This document shows positions 24,063 through 33,456 of a DNA stretch of 64,000 nt, one piece after another. Source of the stretch: an uncultured Treponema sp. (GTDB taxonomy: Bacteria > Spirochaetota > Spirochaetia > Treponematales > Treponemataceae); the NCBI GenBank assembly GCA_937894335.1, contig CALCRU010000044.1, forward strand, positions 1 through 64,000. The letters run 5' to 3'. Each line of letters opens with the position of its first letter. Within the stretch, counting starts at the first letter, position 1. Position numbers and translations under genes: made by a program. Below the pieces are notes generated by a model. The model saw only the letters and a list, made by a program, of their open reading frames with translations, searched no databases and had not been told where the DNA came from.

Positions 24063-24356
24063 CTACTTTATGTCAAGGATGTCCTTGAATCCAGTTATGT
24101 CAAAAATGTCCAGTATGCTGTCGCTTGCGTTGGTTACTGAAAGTCCGCCTTTCTTTACAAACTCTTTGTGTGTTGCAAGAAGCACGCGTAGTCCGGCAGA
24201 AGAAATGTATTCCAAATGTGAAAAGTCAATTACCAGTTCTTCCGCCTGCGAAACAGACTGAATCTCTTTTTCAAGTTCTGGTGCTGTAAGAGTGTCGAGC
24301 CTTCCTTCCACTAAGAGAGTCGCCTTGCTTCCGTTCAGATTCTTTGTAATAGTCAT
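24063..24356 (-). CDS. STAS-domain anti-anti-sigma factor (second copy)
   Basis: 97 residues from the ATG at 24356, which follows GAGGAG; the frame opens 12 codons earlier without a ribosome site. LEYISSAGLRVLL (S52/S53) is the phospho-acceptor site. It differs enough from its neighbour to have its own kinase or partner. Probably dephosphorylated by the phosphatase encoded just upstream. Confidence 0.87.
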   Translation of the reverse strand: MTITKNLNGSKATLLVEGRLDTLTAPELEKEIQSVSQAEELVIDFSHLEYISSAGLRVLLATHKEFVKKGGLSVTNASDSILDIFDITGFKDILDIK

Positions 24357-24406
24357 AAAACTCCTCGCATTGACTATAGCACAAATGCACAAAATGCGGA
24401 AGTGTC

Positions 24407-26002
24407 TTACTTTAAAATAAGGGTGAGCATGGTAAGGTCGTCAAACTGTTCCGCTCTGCCTACAAATTTGTCAATCTGACTGCGCACAAACTTAAGTGTT
24501 TCTGGTGCTGTTAGTTCTTCGGTACGGGACATTGATTCAAGCACTCTGTCGTCTCCAAAGAGCTGTTCTTCTTCGTCAGTGGCTTCGGTTACGCCATCAG
24601 TGTAGATGAAGATTCTGTCGCCTTTTTTAAGTATAACGGAGTGTTCCTCATAGGGAAAGTTTTCCATTCCTGCAAGGACAAAATTTGGCTTTGTCTTAAG
24701 GTAGGAAAATTCTCCGCCCTGATGCAGTACAGGATATGGATGACCTGCATTTACAAATTTAAGTTCGCCTGTGCTGAATGTAAGAATTGCAAGCCAGCAT
24801 GTTACAAAATAGTTTTCCGTGTTGCGTTTGCACAACTGGTTATTTACTGTTTCAAAAATTTTCTTTGGGCTAAGTCCCTGCTGTGCGTAGGAGGCAATAA
24901 GGGTTTTTACAATGGCCATGATAAGGGCTGCAGGAATTCCTTTTCCGCTTACATCGCCTACAACTATCATTAGGTGGTCTGAATCTAGCAAGCGGTAGTC
25001 GTAAAAGTCTCCACCTACTTCCTTTGCAGGAGTCATTGTTGCCGCAAGATCAAAGTCTGTGCGGTCTGGAAAAGTGGGGTACCCTTTTGGAAGCATGCCG
25101 TACTGGATTTTTGTGGCAACACTAAGTTCCGTTCCTATGCGTTCTTTTTCTGCGGTTACTTGGGTAAGCTTTTCTATGTTGGTGCACACTTCGTCTTCCA
25201 TCTGATGCACGGAATGAGCAAGAGTTCCTATTTCGTCACGGTTTTTTATTTTAAGCAAACTGTCGGAAGGCCGTCCTCCGTAAGATGCAAAGTGATCCGT
25301 TTCCCGAGTTATGAGGGTAAGGGGCTTTATGAATGCAAAGCGGATGTAGGAACTGAACAGAATGCCAAACAGGAGCGCAAAAATAAATTCAGACACGACA
25401 ACCACATTTACATAGGTGTATCTGGCGTTTACAAATTCCTGAATGTTTTTTTGCGCACCAAGAACAGCCACAGCTTTTCCGCTTGAGTCGTAAACGGGAA
25501 GCATTGCCGTAATGTGGGAACCGCTTCTTGTCTTAAGAGTGTGCCTTACAACGGTTTCTCCTTTTTCAAGTGCATTTCTTGCAGAGGCATTGTATTCTGG
25601 TTCTTCGTATACTTCAAAGTATCCCAACTCAAATGGTTTCCACTTTCCGCCCTGTTTTACTGGATTGTAGATGTAGGTTATGTTGGTGTAGTTTTCTCCT
25701 TCAACATTAGAAACATAAAGAAGGTTAAGGTCAAACTTGTCAACAAAATCCTGCAGTATGTTAAAAACGGAATTGTAGGCTTCATCCGTTTCTTTTGTTT
25801 CAAGATAGCGTCCAAAGTCGTCTGGGTTAAGGCATTCCCTACTTGCTTCGGCAATGGAAAGTATGGTGCGGTCGTATTCGTTTTTAAACTGGTGAGTAAA
25901 TGCAAGGTAGCCTACAGCAAAGACAAAACTGCACAGTATGAATGCAAAAATCATTACTCGTAAAACTATTTTTTTTGTTAGGACTGAATGCTTTCTTTTC
26001 AT
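24407..26002 (-). CDS. membrane PP2C/SpoIIE-type phosphatase (RsbU-like) with sensor and HAMP
   Basis: 531 residues: membrane helix at 10-33, periplasmic sensor domain to about 195, second helix near 200-220, HAMP linker near 220-285, and a SpoIIE/PP2C phosphatase domain with PAKEVGGDFYDY, VGDVSGKGIPAALIMA and FDDLTML metal-binding motifs. It should dephosphorylate STAS proteins in response to an external cue, and two candidate substrates follow it at once. Overlaps the NUDIX gene by four bases. Confidence 0.9.
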   Translation of the reverse strand: MKRKHSVLTKKIVLRVMIFAFILCSFVFAVGYLAFTHQFKNEYDRTILSIAEASRECLNPDDFGRYLETKETDEAYNSVFNILQDFVDKFDLNLLYVSNVEGENYTNITYIYNPVKQGGKWKPFELGYFEVYEEPEYNASARNALEKGETVVRHTLKTRSGSHITAMLPVYDSSGKAVAVLGAQKNIQEFVNARYTYVNVVVVSEFIFALLFGILFSSYIRFAFIKPLTLITRETDHFASYGGRPSDSLLKIKNRDEIGTLAHSVHQMEDEVCTNIEKLTQVTAEKERIGTELSVATKIQYGMLPKGYPTFPDRTDFDLAATMTPAKEVGGDFYDYRLLDSDHLMIVVGDVSGKGIPAALIMAIVKTLIASYAQQGLSPKKIFETVNNQLCKRNTENYFVTCWLAILTFSTGELKFVNAGHPYPVLHQGGEFSYLKTKPNFVLAGMENFPYEEHSVILKKGDRIFIYTDGVTEATDEEEQLFGDDRVLESMSRTEELTAPETLKFVRSQIDKFVGRAEQFDDLTMLTLILK

Positions 26003-26559
26003 CTCTTACTCCAAAGCAGGCAGTATGCTTGCGTTCGTGCGGCAAAAATGTTTTCTACAAGAAGCCTTTTAACTTCTTCTTTAGTATACCACCTTGCCTG
26101 TATTTCTTCCAGTTCAGAATCGCTAGGTAAGATTTTTCCTTCTGCCGTACCCACAAGGACTACATTCTTTTCGTCCGAAAATCCCACTGCGGAATAGCTT
26201 TCCTTCCACACTTCGCTTATCTGCGTAAGGGTAAGTCCAGTTTCTTCCCTAAGCTCTCTGGCGGCGGCTTCTTCTACTGTTTCACCAGCGTCTATAAGTC
26301 CTGCAGGAAAATTGTACACCCACTCTCCTGGAGCCATTCTGAATTCCCTGCTTAAAAGGATTTTTTCTCCGCTTTTGTCGTGCATAATTATGACTACTGC
26401 ATCGGCACCCTTGTTGTGAAGCTGGTCAAACTGAGTAATGTCCTTGCGGCGGCTTATCATTTCGTAAGTCTTTGTCTTTCCGCTTGCGGTTTCGTATTCA
26501 ATGTTGTAGCGGGTTATGAATTTTCCCTCGTGGATTTTTTCTATTCCCTTGAACTTCAT
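25999..26559 (-). CDS. NUDIX hydrolase, ADP-ribose pyrophosphatase type
   Basis: 186 residues from ATG 26559, preferred because GAGGAGG lies just upstream; the frame opens 15 codons earlier inside the preceding gene. The Nudix box GETVEEAAARELREETGL is complete (G-x5-E-x7-RE-x2-EE-x-GL), and the N-terminal beta domain and length fit ADP-ribose pyrophosphatases that split ADP-ribose to AMP and ribose-5-phosphate. Substrate is inferred. Confidence 0.85.
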   Translation of the reverse strand: MKFKGIEKIHEGKFITRYNIEYETASGKTKTYEMISRRKDITQFDQLHNKGADAVVIIMHDKSGEKILLSREFRMAPGEWVYNFPAGLIDAGETVEEAAARELREETGLTLTQISEVWKESYSAVGFSDEKNVVLVGTAEGKILPSDSELEEIQARWYTKEEVKRLLVENIFAARTQAYCLLWSKR

Positions 26560-26570
26560 GCAGCCCTCCT

Positions 26571-27920
26571 CTACACAGCTCCTATTGTTTCGTAATGAAT
26601 GCATTCGTGGGAACAGCTGCCCTCAAATGCTTCACCGCATATGGGCATTTTGCAGAGCATTTGTGCTTCGTCGTCAGTGCGACTTATGCGCTTTCTTACA
26701 TATCCTATGTTTTCAAAGTTTGACTCTTTGCCTTTTTGCAGTGCGGCGCAGGTGTTTATCCAGACAACATTGCAGTCATCGTGAGCACACAAGTCAAAGG
26801 AACGCAAAAAGTCGTAGGAACCAGTGGAAAAAGACGGCACGATTATGAGCGTAAGTTTAAAGCAGCGCATGAGCTGTTCCATATATTTTGTGGTAAGAAA
26901 ATCTTTACAGATTAAAATTGCAATCCGTCCTATGCCTTCGAAATGAAATATGTTCACCACAAAACTTGATTTGATTCCTTCCAAATAGCCCTTTCCATTA
27001 ATGTCTGCGCGGAAGGGATTCTGTTTTGCCTGCCTGCATATTATGTTTCCAAACTTGTCCAGTATGGTAACGGTATTGCGATCCTTTTCCCAGTAAGACG
27101 GAAGAATGATGAGTGAAGGTATGTCCTGCTTTTCTTCGTAAGACAGTGACTTTAAACGGGTGCATATGTCTTCCTCCATGTAGGGATTTCCTAGCATTTC
27201 AGGGAACACCACTATATCACTTCTGCTAGTGGCGGCATCGCATATTTTTTTCCAAACCAGATTGTTGTAAAAAGTATAGTCCGATTCAGGATATGTGACT
27301 TTAAAATACTGCACCTTGTCCTCGTCGTAGGGAATGACTTTAAAATTCCGTTCCAAACAGAATGGAGTTGCAGCAATTTTTAGGGAATGAGTTTCCGTAA
27401 AGTTTGTAAACAGATTTTTCTTTATGAAAAAATGCTTGTCTATCAGTTCGCCAAGAATTGAGTTTTCCAAAAGCAGAAGGTTGAACAAAAAATTGTCCAG
27501 CCGATTGTAGCTGTGGCTTAGCCTGTGCTTTCGTTCCCACACGCAGGAGCAACGGGGCAAAAGTCCTATGCCAGTTTTTTCGCGGTTTGAGTTAAGCACG
27601 ACAGAAAAATCATCTTCCTGAAATTCCCTTATCTTTTCCTTAAGGAGGCTTCCCATGTTTTCGTCAAGAATTTGAAGGAGTCCTACCATTGCAAAATAGT
27701 CATTCTCTTTTTTTAGGGAGCAGACAAATTCTTCCAACGAGGAATAAAATGAGTCTGTAAGGTTATGTTCGGTAAAAGGCTCAATGCCCAAAGTTTGCAC
27801 AAGTTTACTTACCCTTTCTTTTTCTCCGTCGGAAATGCAACTGTACTTTACAAAAAAATCTTCGGAGCAGGAACTGATTATGTAGGAGCAGAGTTCTGCA
27901 ATTATGTTATATATCTTCAC
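26571..27920 (-). CDS. nitrilase-superfamily (carbon-nitrogen hydrolase) protein with N-terminal extension
   Basis: 449 residues. The C-terminal half has the nitrilase-fold triad in order: glutamate in VVFPEMLG (about 239), lysine in RQAKQNPF (about 300), cysteine in AILICKDFL (about 344). Such enzymes cleave amides or nitriles or transfer acyl groups. The first 190 residues are not a recognised domain and may be a regulatory or docking part. Overlaps the PrsW-like gene by 14 bases. Confidence 0.75.
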   Translation of the reverse strand: MKIYNIIAELCSYIISSCSEDFFVKYSCISDGEKERVSKLVQTLGIEPFTEHNLTDSFYSSLEEFVCSLKKENDYFAMVGLLQILDENMGSLLKEKIREFQEDDFSVVLNSNREKTGIGLLPRCSCVWERKHRLSHSYNRLDNFLFNLLLLENSILGELIDKHFFIKKNLFTNFTETHSLKIAATPFCLERNFKVIPYDEDKVQYFKVTYPESDYTFYNNLVWKKICDAATSRSDIVVFPEMLGNPYMEEDICTRLKSLSYEEKQDIPSLIILPSYWEKDRNTVTILDKFGNIICRQAKQNPFRADINGKGYLEGIKSSFVVNIFHFEGIGRIAILICKDFLTTKYMEQLMRCFKLTLIIVPSFSTGSYDFLRSFDLCAHDDCNVVWINTCAALQKGKESNFENIGYVRKRISRTDDEAQMLCKMPICGEAFEGSCSHECIHYETIGAV

Positions 27921-28554
27921 CTTTACCGCTTCCTTCTGTTATGGAAAGCCCCTGAGACCTGCATTCAATAAAGGCAAGCAGAATTATTACCATAGAAAAC
28001 CATCTGATGCCCGAGTTGAATCCCGCGAAGTAGTTGTATATTCCGTGAAGTATCACTGCAAAAATAAAGGGCGTAAGTTTTGCCTTTGTGTTGCGCACGC
28101 TCCAGACAAAAAGTCCTCCCAGCCCCGCACAGGCAGTATGTAGCATAACGGCGGTAACAAGACGAAGCCCTATGTTTTCGTAACCGCTTACCAGATAGAT
28201 GACTGACTCAAAGCAGCCTAGTGCAAGACCACTCAGCATGGCGCAGAAGAGGAATTTCCAGATGTCATATTTTTTTGCTGGCAGAAAAAACAGAAGGCAC
28301 ATCTTTATGCTTTCTTCTATCAGTCCGTTTATGACAAGAGAATGAATTAAAACCGATGCAAGTGTTTCTGCAGAAAAAAATGAAATGTGGTCCACCGCCA
28401 TTTGAAGGGCCGCAATGGGAATTACTGCCAGCAGACCTAGAAGAGCCGAAAGCAGAATGTGCCTTATCTTTAGTCCCTTTATTAAAAGCGCAAGGCAAAT
28501 GGAAACTGCAACGAGGGGAATAAAACATACTGCAACTGAAGCATAGATGTTCAT
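27907..28554 (-). CDS. PrsW/CPBP-type intramembrane protease-like protein
   Basis: 215 residues, about seven membrane helices. LIEESIKM, LGCFESVIY, MLHTACAG and VILHGIYNYF supply the EExxK, second glutamate and two histidines shared by PrsW and related intramembrane metalloproteases, which cleave anti-sigma factors and other membrane proteins. The substrate is unknown; a partner-switch module lies three genes downstream. Confidence 0.8.
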   Translation of the reverse strand: MNIYASVAVCFIPLVAVSICLALLIKGLKIRHILLSALLGLLAVIPIAALQMAVDHISFFSAETLASVLIHSLVINGLIEESIKMCLLFFLPAKKYDIWKFLFCAMLSGLALGCFESVIYLVSGYENIGLRLVTAVMLHTACAGLGGLFVWSVRNTKAKLTPFIFAVILHGIYNYFAGFNSGIRWFSMVIILLAFIECRSQGLSITEGSGKGEDI

Positions 28555-28566
28555 AAGTCTCTCCTT

Positions 28567-29157
28567 TTACTTTATGCTGTTGACCACAAACACAATGCTG
28601 TTTCTAAGGTCATCAAGATTTGTTTTTGAAAGAAGCGACATGTTGAATATGGCTCCTTCTAGAAGACTGTAAATGACTGCATTAATTTTCTTTACGCTCT
28701 GCTTTTTAAATTCACCGCTCTGCATTCCACGGATGATGACGGTGCTCATAAGGTGTTCAAGTTTTACCGTACGCCTTCTTATTCTTTTTCCGCAGTCAAC
28801 TCCTGTTTTCTTTAACTGCATAAGATAGTCAAGAAGAACATTAAAGAGCTTGTGGTTTTTTTCGCATTCATCTATGACTTCAAAGCACATTTTTGTAAGG
28901 CATTCTGATGCGGAAAGCGTTTGGTCTGAAAGGGTTTCGTTTAGTTCGGTTTCTATTGCGTCAGTAAGCTGCTTAAGGCTCCAGATAAAAATTTCTCGCT
29001 TGTTTTTAAAATAGATGTAAAGCGTGGTTCGGGTAATTCCGCAGCGGTCAGCTATTTTTTGGTATGTTACATCCTGATAGCCTTCTTCTACAAAAAGGGT
29101 AAGAGCGTTTTCTAGAATTTCATGCTTGCGTTTGTCGTGTTCTACTAAAACTGCCAT
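28567..29157 (-). CDS. TetR/AcrR-family regulator
   Basis: 196 residues. N-terminal TetR helix-turn-helix (GYQDVTYQKIADRCGITRTT LYIYFKNKREIF in two pieces, residues 25-58), then a helical ligand domain. Lies between the methyltransferase and PrsW genes with small gaps; its targets are not evident. Confidence 0.88.
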   Translation of the reverse strand: MAVLVEHDKRKHEILENALTLFVEEGYQDVTYQKIADRCGITRTTLYIYFKNKREIFIWSLKQLTDAIETELNETLSDQTLSASECLTKMCFEVIDECEKNHKLFNVLLDYLMQLKKTGVDCGKRIRRRTVKLEHLMSTVIIRGMQSGEFKKQSVKKINAVIYSLLEGAIFNMSLLSKTNLDDLRNSIVFVVNSIK

Positions 29158-29165
29158 ATCTTTTC

Positions 29166-30326
29166 CTACAGGGAATCGAACATGTAAAACTGTGTGTCTA
29201 GGTTTCCAGCTTTAATGGCCTTTACTTTGCTGGCCTTGTGTCCTAGATTCTCTTCAAAGCTTTTCTGACTGGTAATTACGCCCATCTTCCAGTTTGCAAA
29301 ATGGTCAAACAGCAATCCCATGTCGAAGTAAAGTTTTTTTGCTTCAGCCTCATCTCCAAGTCTTTCTCCGTAAGGGGGATTGCACAAAAGAAGTCCCGTT
29401 TCGTAAGAAGGTGTTAGATCTTCAAAACTGCTTACGGTAAATTCTGGACGCTGAATCTTTGCATCGCTTCCTATCATCTGGAGGGCTCGGCCAGCAGCAA
29501 CACATGCATATTCTGCATTCTGTTTTGCACGCTCTACTGCAGCAGGATCTATGTCGCTTCCTGCAATGCGGCATTCAACATCAGTACGGATTTTTGACGC
29601 CTCTTCCCTGCGGATTTCGTGAAAGCGCTTTCTGTTAAAATTTGCAAATCCTTCAAAGGCAAATCCCCTTCCAAGGCCGGATGCTATGTCGTGGGCATAA
29701 AGGGCCGCCTCTATGACTATTGTACCACTTCCGCAGAAAGGATCATGCAGTGGAAGTTTTCTTCGCCACATCATTTCCTGAAGAAGTACCGCCGCCGTGG
29801 TTTCTCTTAGAGGTGCGGTTCCTCCGTCTGTACGGTAACCCCTCTTGTGCAGAGCTTCTCCGCTTGTGTCTAGCATTATGCTTACAGTGTCTTCGTCCAG
29901 ATAAACGCGAATGTCAAAACGGTCGCCTGTTTCGGGAAAGTTTGAAATGCGCCAGATGTCTCCCAGTTTCGTGTAGATTGATTTCTGAATCATGGACTGT
30001 ATGGTGTGCTCGCTGTTAAGTTTGCTTTTATGCACTCTAACCTTATCAACTACTACATAGGAATCTTTCTTTAAATAATCCTGCCAAGAGATTTTATATG
30101 AACCGTCAAACAGGTCGTCAAAATTGTCTGCTCGGTATTTGGCCAGTTCGATGTACACGCGGTCAGCCGTCCTAAGGCAGATGTTTGAGCGGTAAAGGGC
30201 GTCTTCGTCGGCAACAAAACGCACTCTTCCGGGAGCATTGCCGTCTAGCTTGTAGCCCAAGTGCTTGAGTTCGTTACCAAGTATTTTTTCTGCGCCTATG
30301 GCACACAGCGCTACATAAGTAATCAT
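29166..30326 (-). CDS. THUMP-domain rRNA methyltransferase, RlmL/YpsC-like
   Basis: 386 residues. N-terminal ferredoxin-like/THUMP part (to about 160), then a Rossmann methyltransferase with HDPFCGSGTIVIEAAL and the catalytic LLCNPPYGERLGD. Length and order match the N2-guanine 23S rRNA methyltransferases of the UPF0020 family. Divergent from the GNAT gene. Confidence 0.88.
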   Translation of the reverse strand: MITYVALCAIGAEKILGNELKHLGYKLDGNAPGRVRFVADEDALYRSNICLRTADRVYIELAKYRADNFDDLFDGSYKISWQDYLKKDSYVVVDKVRVHKSKLNSEHTIQSMIQKSIYTKLGDIWRISNFPETGDRFDIRVYLDEDTVSIMLDTSGEALHKRGYRTDGGTAPLRETTAAVLLQEMMWRRKLPLHDPFCGSGTIVIEAALYAHDIASGLGRGFAFEGFANFNRKRFHEIRREEASKIRTDVECRIAGSDIDPAAVERAKQNAEYACVAAGRALQMIGSDAKIQRPEFTVSSFEDLTPSYETGLLLCNPPYGERLGDEAEAKKLYFDMGLLFDHFANWKMGVITSQKSFEENLGHKASKVKAIKAGNLDTQFYMFDSL

Positions 30327-30361
30327 AATGACATTTTAACACAATGTGTCATTTTTAGCAA

Positions 30362-30390
30362 TTGACAGCAGGCACTTTGCCCTTTAGAAT
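30362..30390 (+). promoter_or_regulatory. promoter giving a probably leaderless GNAT mRNA
   Basis: TTGACA at 30362-30367, 17-base spacer, TAGAAT at 30385-30390. The start codon at 30397 is only seven bases after the -10, where transcription should start. Confidence 0.75.
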
Positions 30391-30396
30391 ACAGGA

Positions 30397-30942
30397 ATGG
30401 ATTTGCTAGTGCTAAGATCTGCCACCCCAGATGATGCCGCCAGTCTGCTGACCATTTATGCCCCCTACATTAGGGACACGGCCGTTACTTACGAGTACGA
30501 CATTCCCTCGGAAGAAGAATTTAGAAAGCGGATAGAAAAAACCCTTTTACACTTTCCCTACATTGTTGCAGAATATGACGGAACCATTTGCGGTTACGCC
30601 TATGCCAATCCTCTTCACGAGCGAAAGGCCTTCATGTTCAGCACGGAAATTTCCATCTACATTGCAAAGGATCTTCGGGGAAGACACATTGGAAAGGCCC
30701 TGTATGAAGAACTGGAAAGTCAGATTAAAGCAAGGGGATTCAAAGCCGTTTACGCACTGATTGCCGCCACTCGCAGAAGTCCAGACGCCCACCTTACAGA
30801 CGCAAGCATAAAATTCCACACAAAGATGGGATTTAACCAAGTTGCATACCTTACTAATTGCGCATACAAGTTTGGAAAATGGTACGACCTTGTCTACATG
30901 GAAAAGCATATCGCTCCCCTTGAAGAAAGCCCGTCATTTTAG
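30397..30942 (+). CDS. GNAT N-acetyltransferase, phosphinothricin acetyltransferase-like
   Basis: 181 residues. The order LRSATPDDAASLLTIYAPYI, then VAEYDGTICGYAYA, then YIAKDLRGRHIGKALYEEL (acetyl-CoA loop) and MGFNQVAYL is that of Pat-like acetyltransferases, which acetylate amino-acid-type amines such as methionine sulfoximine or phosphinothricin. The only plus-strand gene between about 22 and 50 kb; its end overlaps malQ by four bases on the opposite strand. Confidence 0.87.
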   Translation: MDLLVLRSATPDDAASLLTIYAPYIRDTAVTYEYDIPSEEEFRKRIEKTLLHFPYIVAEYDGTICGYAYANPLHERKAFMFSTEISIYIAKDLRGRHIGKALYEELESQIKARGFKAVYALIAATRRSPDAHLTDASIKFHTKMGFNQVAYLTNCAYKFGKWYDLVYMEKHIAPLEESPSF

Positions 30943-32429
30943 TAACGCCCTGCTCTGTCTGTCTCTTCCCTTAAAAAGTTCCAGTCCGCATTTGAAAGTT
31001 CTTTCTCTGTTGCGCGCCACTTCCAGTTTGATCCCAGCGTTGAAGGTGTGTTCATTCTTGCAGAACCGTCAAGTTCAAGCACATCCTGCATGGTAAGGAT
31101 GCAGGTGTTAGACACGCTATCCAGTGCCGCCTTCATCATGCATCGGGGAAGACGCTTCCTGTCTTCAATGCCAAAGTATTTCAAAGCCGTTTCTACATCT
31201 TCTGGGCGAGAACCTTCCGTCCAGCCAATAAGAGTGTCGTTGTCATGGGTTCCTGTATAAACCACTGAGTTTTCCTCATAATGCTCAGGAAGGTAGTCGT
31301 TTTCTTCACGAGAATCAAAGGCAAACTGCAACACCTTCATGCCGGGAAATCCAGAGGTCTTCCTCATTTCGTGAACTTCTCTTGTTAAAAAGCCAAGGTC
31401 TTCTGCTATAACGCTCATGTCTCCGTTCTGTTCCTTTAACAGATTGAACAGTTCTATGCCGGGACCCTTCTTCCACACTCCGTTACGGGCAGTTCTGTCG
31501 CCGTAGGGAATGCAGTAATAGGATTCAAATCCGCGGAAGTGGTCTATGCGAAGGACATCGTATATTTTAAAACTGTGAGAAAGCCTTACGAGCCACCAGC
31601 GGTAGTTTTGTGCGCGAAGGGATGTCCAGTTGTACACAGGGTTTCCCCAAAGCTGACCATCTGCCGCAAATCCGTCGGGAGGACAGCCTGCAACTTCTAT
31701 AGGATATCCGTTTTCGTTAAGATAAAATATGTTGGGGCTTGCCCATACATCGGCACTGTCTGAAGAAACATAAATCGGTATGTCGCCTATGATTTTAATT
31801 CCGTTTTTGTTAGCATAGTCTTTTAGGTTTTTCCACTGCGCAAAAAAAAGATACTGTAGCATTTTGTAAAAGCGTATTTCTTTTTCGCACCTTTTCTTCC
31901 ATGCGGTAAGAGCCTGACTTTTACGAAGGCGAATATCATCTTCCCAGTTAAGGAATGTCTCTCCACCGTGGGCATCCTTTATTGCCATGAAGAGGGCATA
32001 GTCTTCCAGCCAGAATGCATTTTCTTTGCAGAAGGTGTCAAAGTCTACAGGAGGATTTTTTTCAAACTGATTCTGCACGATGCGGAATACTTTGTACCGT
32101 TCGGTATACAGTAGCCCGTAGTCTACACTTTTTTCATCACTGCACCAGACAATGTTCCTCCAGTCTGAAGGGGAAAGGTATCCCTCTTTTTCCAGAAGCT
32201 CCAGATCTATGAAGTAGGGGTTTCCCGCATAAGTTGAAAAACTCTGATAGGGGGAATCTCCGTAACTGGTGGGACAAATGGGAAGAATCTGCCAGTAAGT
32301 CTGATGTGCCTTTCTAAGACTGTCAACAAAAGAATATGCCGCAGAACCAAGCGTGCCTATTCCGCCCTCGCTCGGTAGAGAAGAAATGTGCATCAGTATT
32401 CCCGACGCACGGCTGTTAAGAATGTTCAT
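30939..32429 (-). CDS. malQ: 4-alpha-glucanotransferase (amylomaltase)
   Basis: 496 residues, full-length GH77. DIPIYVSSDSADVW, RIDHFRGFESY with the catalytic aspartate, IAEDLGFLT with the acid/base glutamate, and YTGTHDNDTLIGW are all present. It transfers glucan segments between maltooligosaccharides in the cytoplasm. It follows the sugar ABC transporter and LacI genes, which suggests the transporter brings in maltodextrin or a related glucan. Confidence 0.95.
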   Translation of the reverse strand: MNILNSRASGILMHISSLPSEGGIGTLGSAAYSFVDSLRKAHQTYWQILPICPTSYGDSPYQSFSTYAGNPYFIDLELLEKEGYLSPSDWRNIVWCSDEKSVDYGLLYTERYKVFRIVQNQFEKNPPVDFDTFCKENAFWLEDYALFMAIKDAHGGETFLNWEDDIRLRKSQALTAWKKRCEKEIRFYKMLQYLFFAQWKNLKDYANKNGIKIIGDIPIYVSSDSADVWASPNIFYLNENGYPIEVAGCPPDGFAADGQLWGNPVYNWTSLRAQNYRWWLVRLSHSFKIYDVLRIDHFRGFESYYCIPYGDRTARNGVWKKGPGIELFNLLKEQNGDMSVIAEDLGFLTREVHEMRKTSGFPGMKVLQFAFDSREENDYLPEHYEENSVVYTGTHDNDTLIGWTEGSRPEDVETALKYFGIEDRKRLPRCMMKAALDSVSNTCILTMQDVLELDGSARMNTPSTLGSNWKWRATEKELSNADWNFLREETDRAGRY

Positions 32430-32447
32430 TTTAAGCGTTCCTTATTT

Positions 32448-33452
32448 TTACTTTTTACAAACGCTTTCACCTGCAACAAATTCAAATGGAATCACCTGAT
32501 GACTGCACGGCTTATTGCGTTCAATGTTGTCAAGCAAAGCATCCAGTCCGCGTTCCGCAAGTTCGTCTATCAGCTGTTTTATTGTAGTAAGTCTGGGACA
32601 CATGTATCCGGCAATTTCCAAACCGTCAAATCCAGTAACAGAAATGTCTTCTGGCACCTTGTAGCCTAAATCGGTAAGGCGCCTTATTGCTCCTATTGCC
32701 ATTATGTCGGACATGGTAAAGATGGCTGTCATGCCGGGGTTCTGTTTTATTAACTTTTCTGCGGCATCGGCACCTTCCTTTGCAGAGAACTTTGCAACCG
32801 CATACTGCTTTTCTTTGTCAAAGGAAATGCCGTACTTTTGCAGTACCGAAATGAATCCCTGGTAACGGCGGCCCGAAAGCCCTTCCGAGGCAAAGCCTCC
32901 TCCGATTACGCCTATGTTTTTATGTCCGTTTGCAACAAGATGTTCCGCCATAAAAGCGGCTGCCGCTATGTCGTCAGTGCTTACACTTGAAAGCCTAGAA
33001 TTCTGCACATCATTTGCCTGGTTGGTTATGATGACGCAGGGTGTTTGAATTTTTGCGAAGTCCTCTTTGTAAGAGTCTGGGTTTCCGCCTGCAAAGATAA
33101 GTCCTAGTGGGCGGTGCTTTTGACATACTTCGTATGCCTGCTTTGCTTCGTTATCGTATTCATCAAGCACAACTACATTTGTGGTGTAGGGCAGCTGTTC
33201 TAGCCGCTTCTGTATCCGTTCCGCAAGGGAATTAAGTAGTATGCTTGAAGTTCCTTTCATTAAAATGGCAATGGTCTTATTGTCCTGAGAGCGCAACATT
33301 CTTGCACTCTGATTGGAGACGAATCCGTATTTGTCTACTACGGCAAGAACACGCTCACGCATCTGGTCACTTACATCCGGGTGATTGTTAAGCACTCGGG
33401 AAACTGTTCCCACTCCGCAGCCGCACTCCCTTGCAATATCCTTTATTGTCAT
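32448..33452 (-). CDS. LacI-family sugar-responsive regulator
   Basis: 334 residues. N-terminal LacI helix-turn-helix TIKDIARECGCGVGTVSRVL, hinge HPDVSDQMRERVL, and a periplasmic-binding-like effector domain. Four bases from the permease gene and ahead of malQ, so it belongs to the transport-utilisation operon and probably represses it through the operator at 36634. Confidence 0.9.
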   Translation of the reverse strand: MTIKDIARECGCGVGTVSRVLNNHPDVSDQMRERVLAVVDKYGFVSNQSARMLRSQDNKTIAILMKGTSSILLNSLAERIQKRLEQLPYTTNVVVLDEYDNEAKQAYEVCQKHRPLGLIFAGGNPDSYKEDFAKIQTPCVIITNQANDVQNSRLSSVSTDDIAAAAFMAEHLVANGHKNIGVIGGGFASEGLSGRRYQGFISVLQKYGISFDKEKQYAVAKFSAKEGADAAEKLIKQNPGMTAIFTMSDIMAIGAIRRLTDLGYKVPEDISVTGFDGLEIAGYMCPRLTTIKQLIDELAERGLDALLDNIERNKPCSHQVIPFEFVAGESVCKK

Positions 33453-33456
33453 TTCT

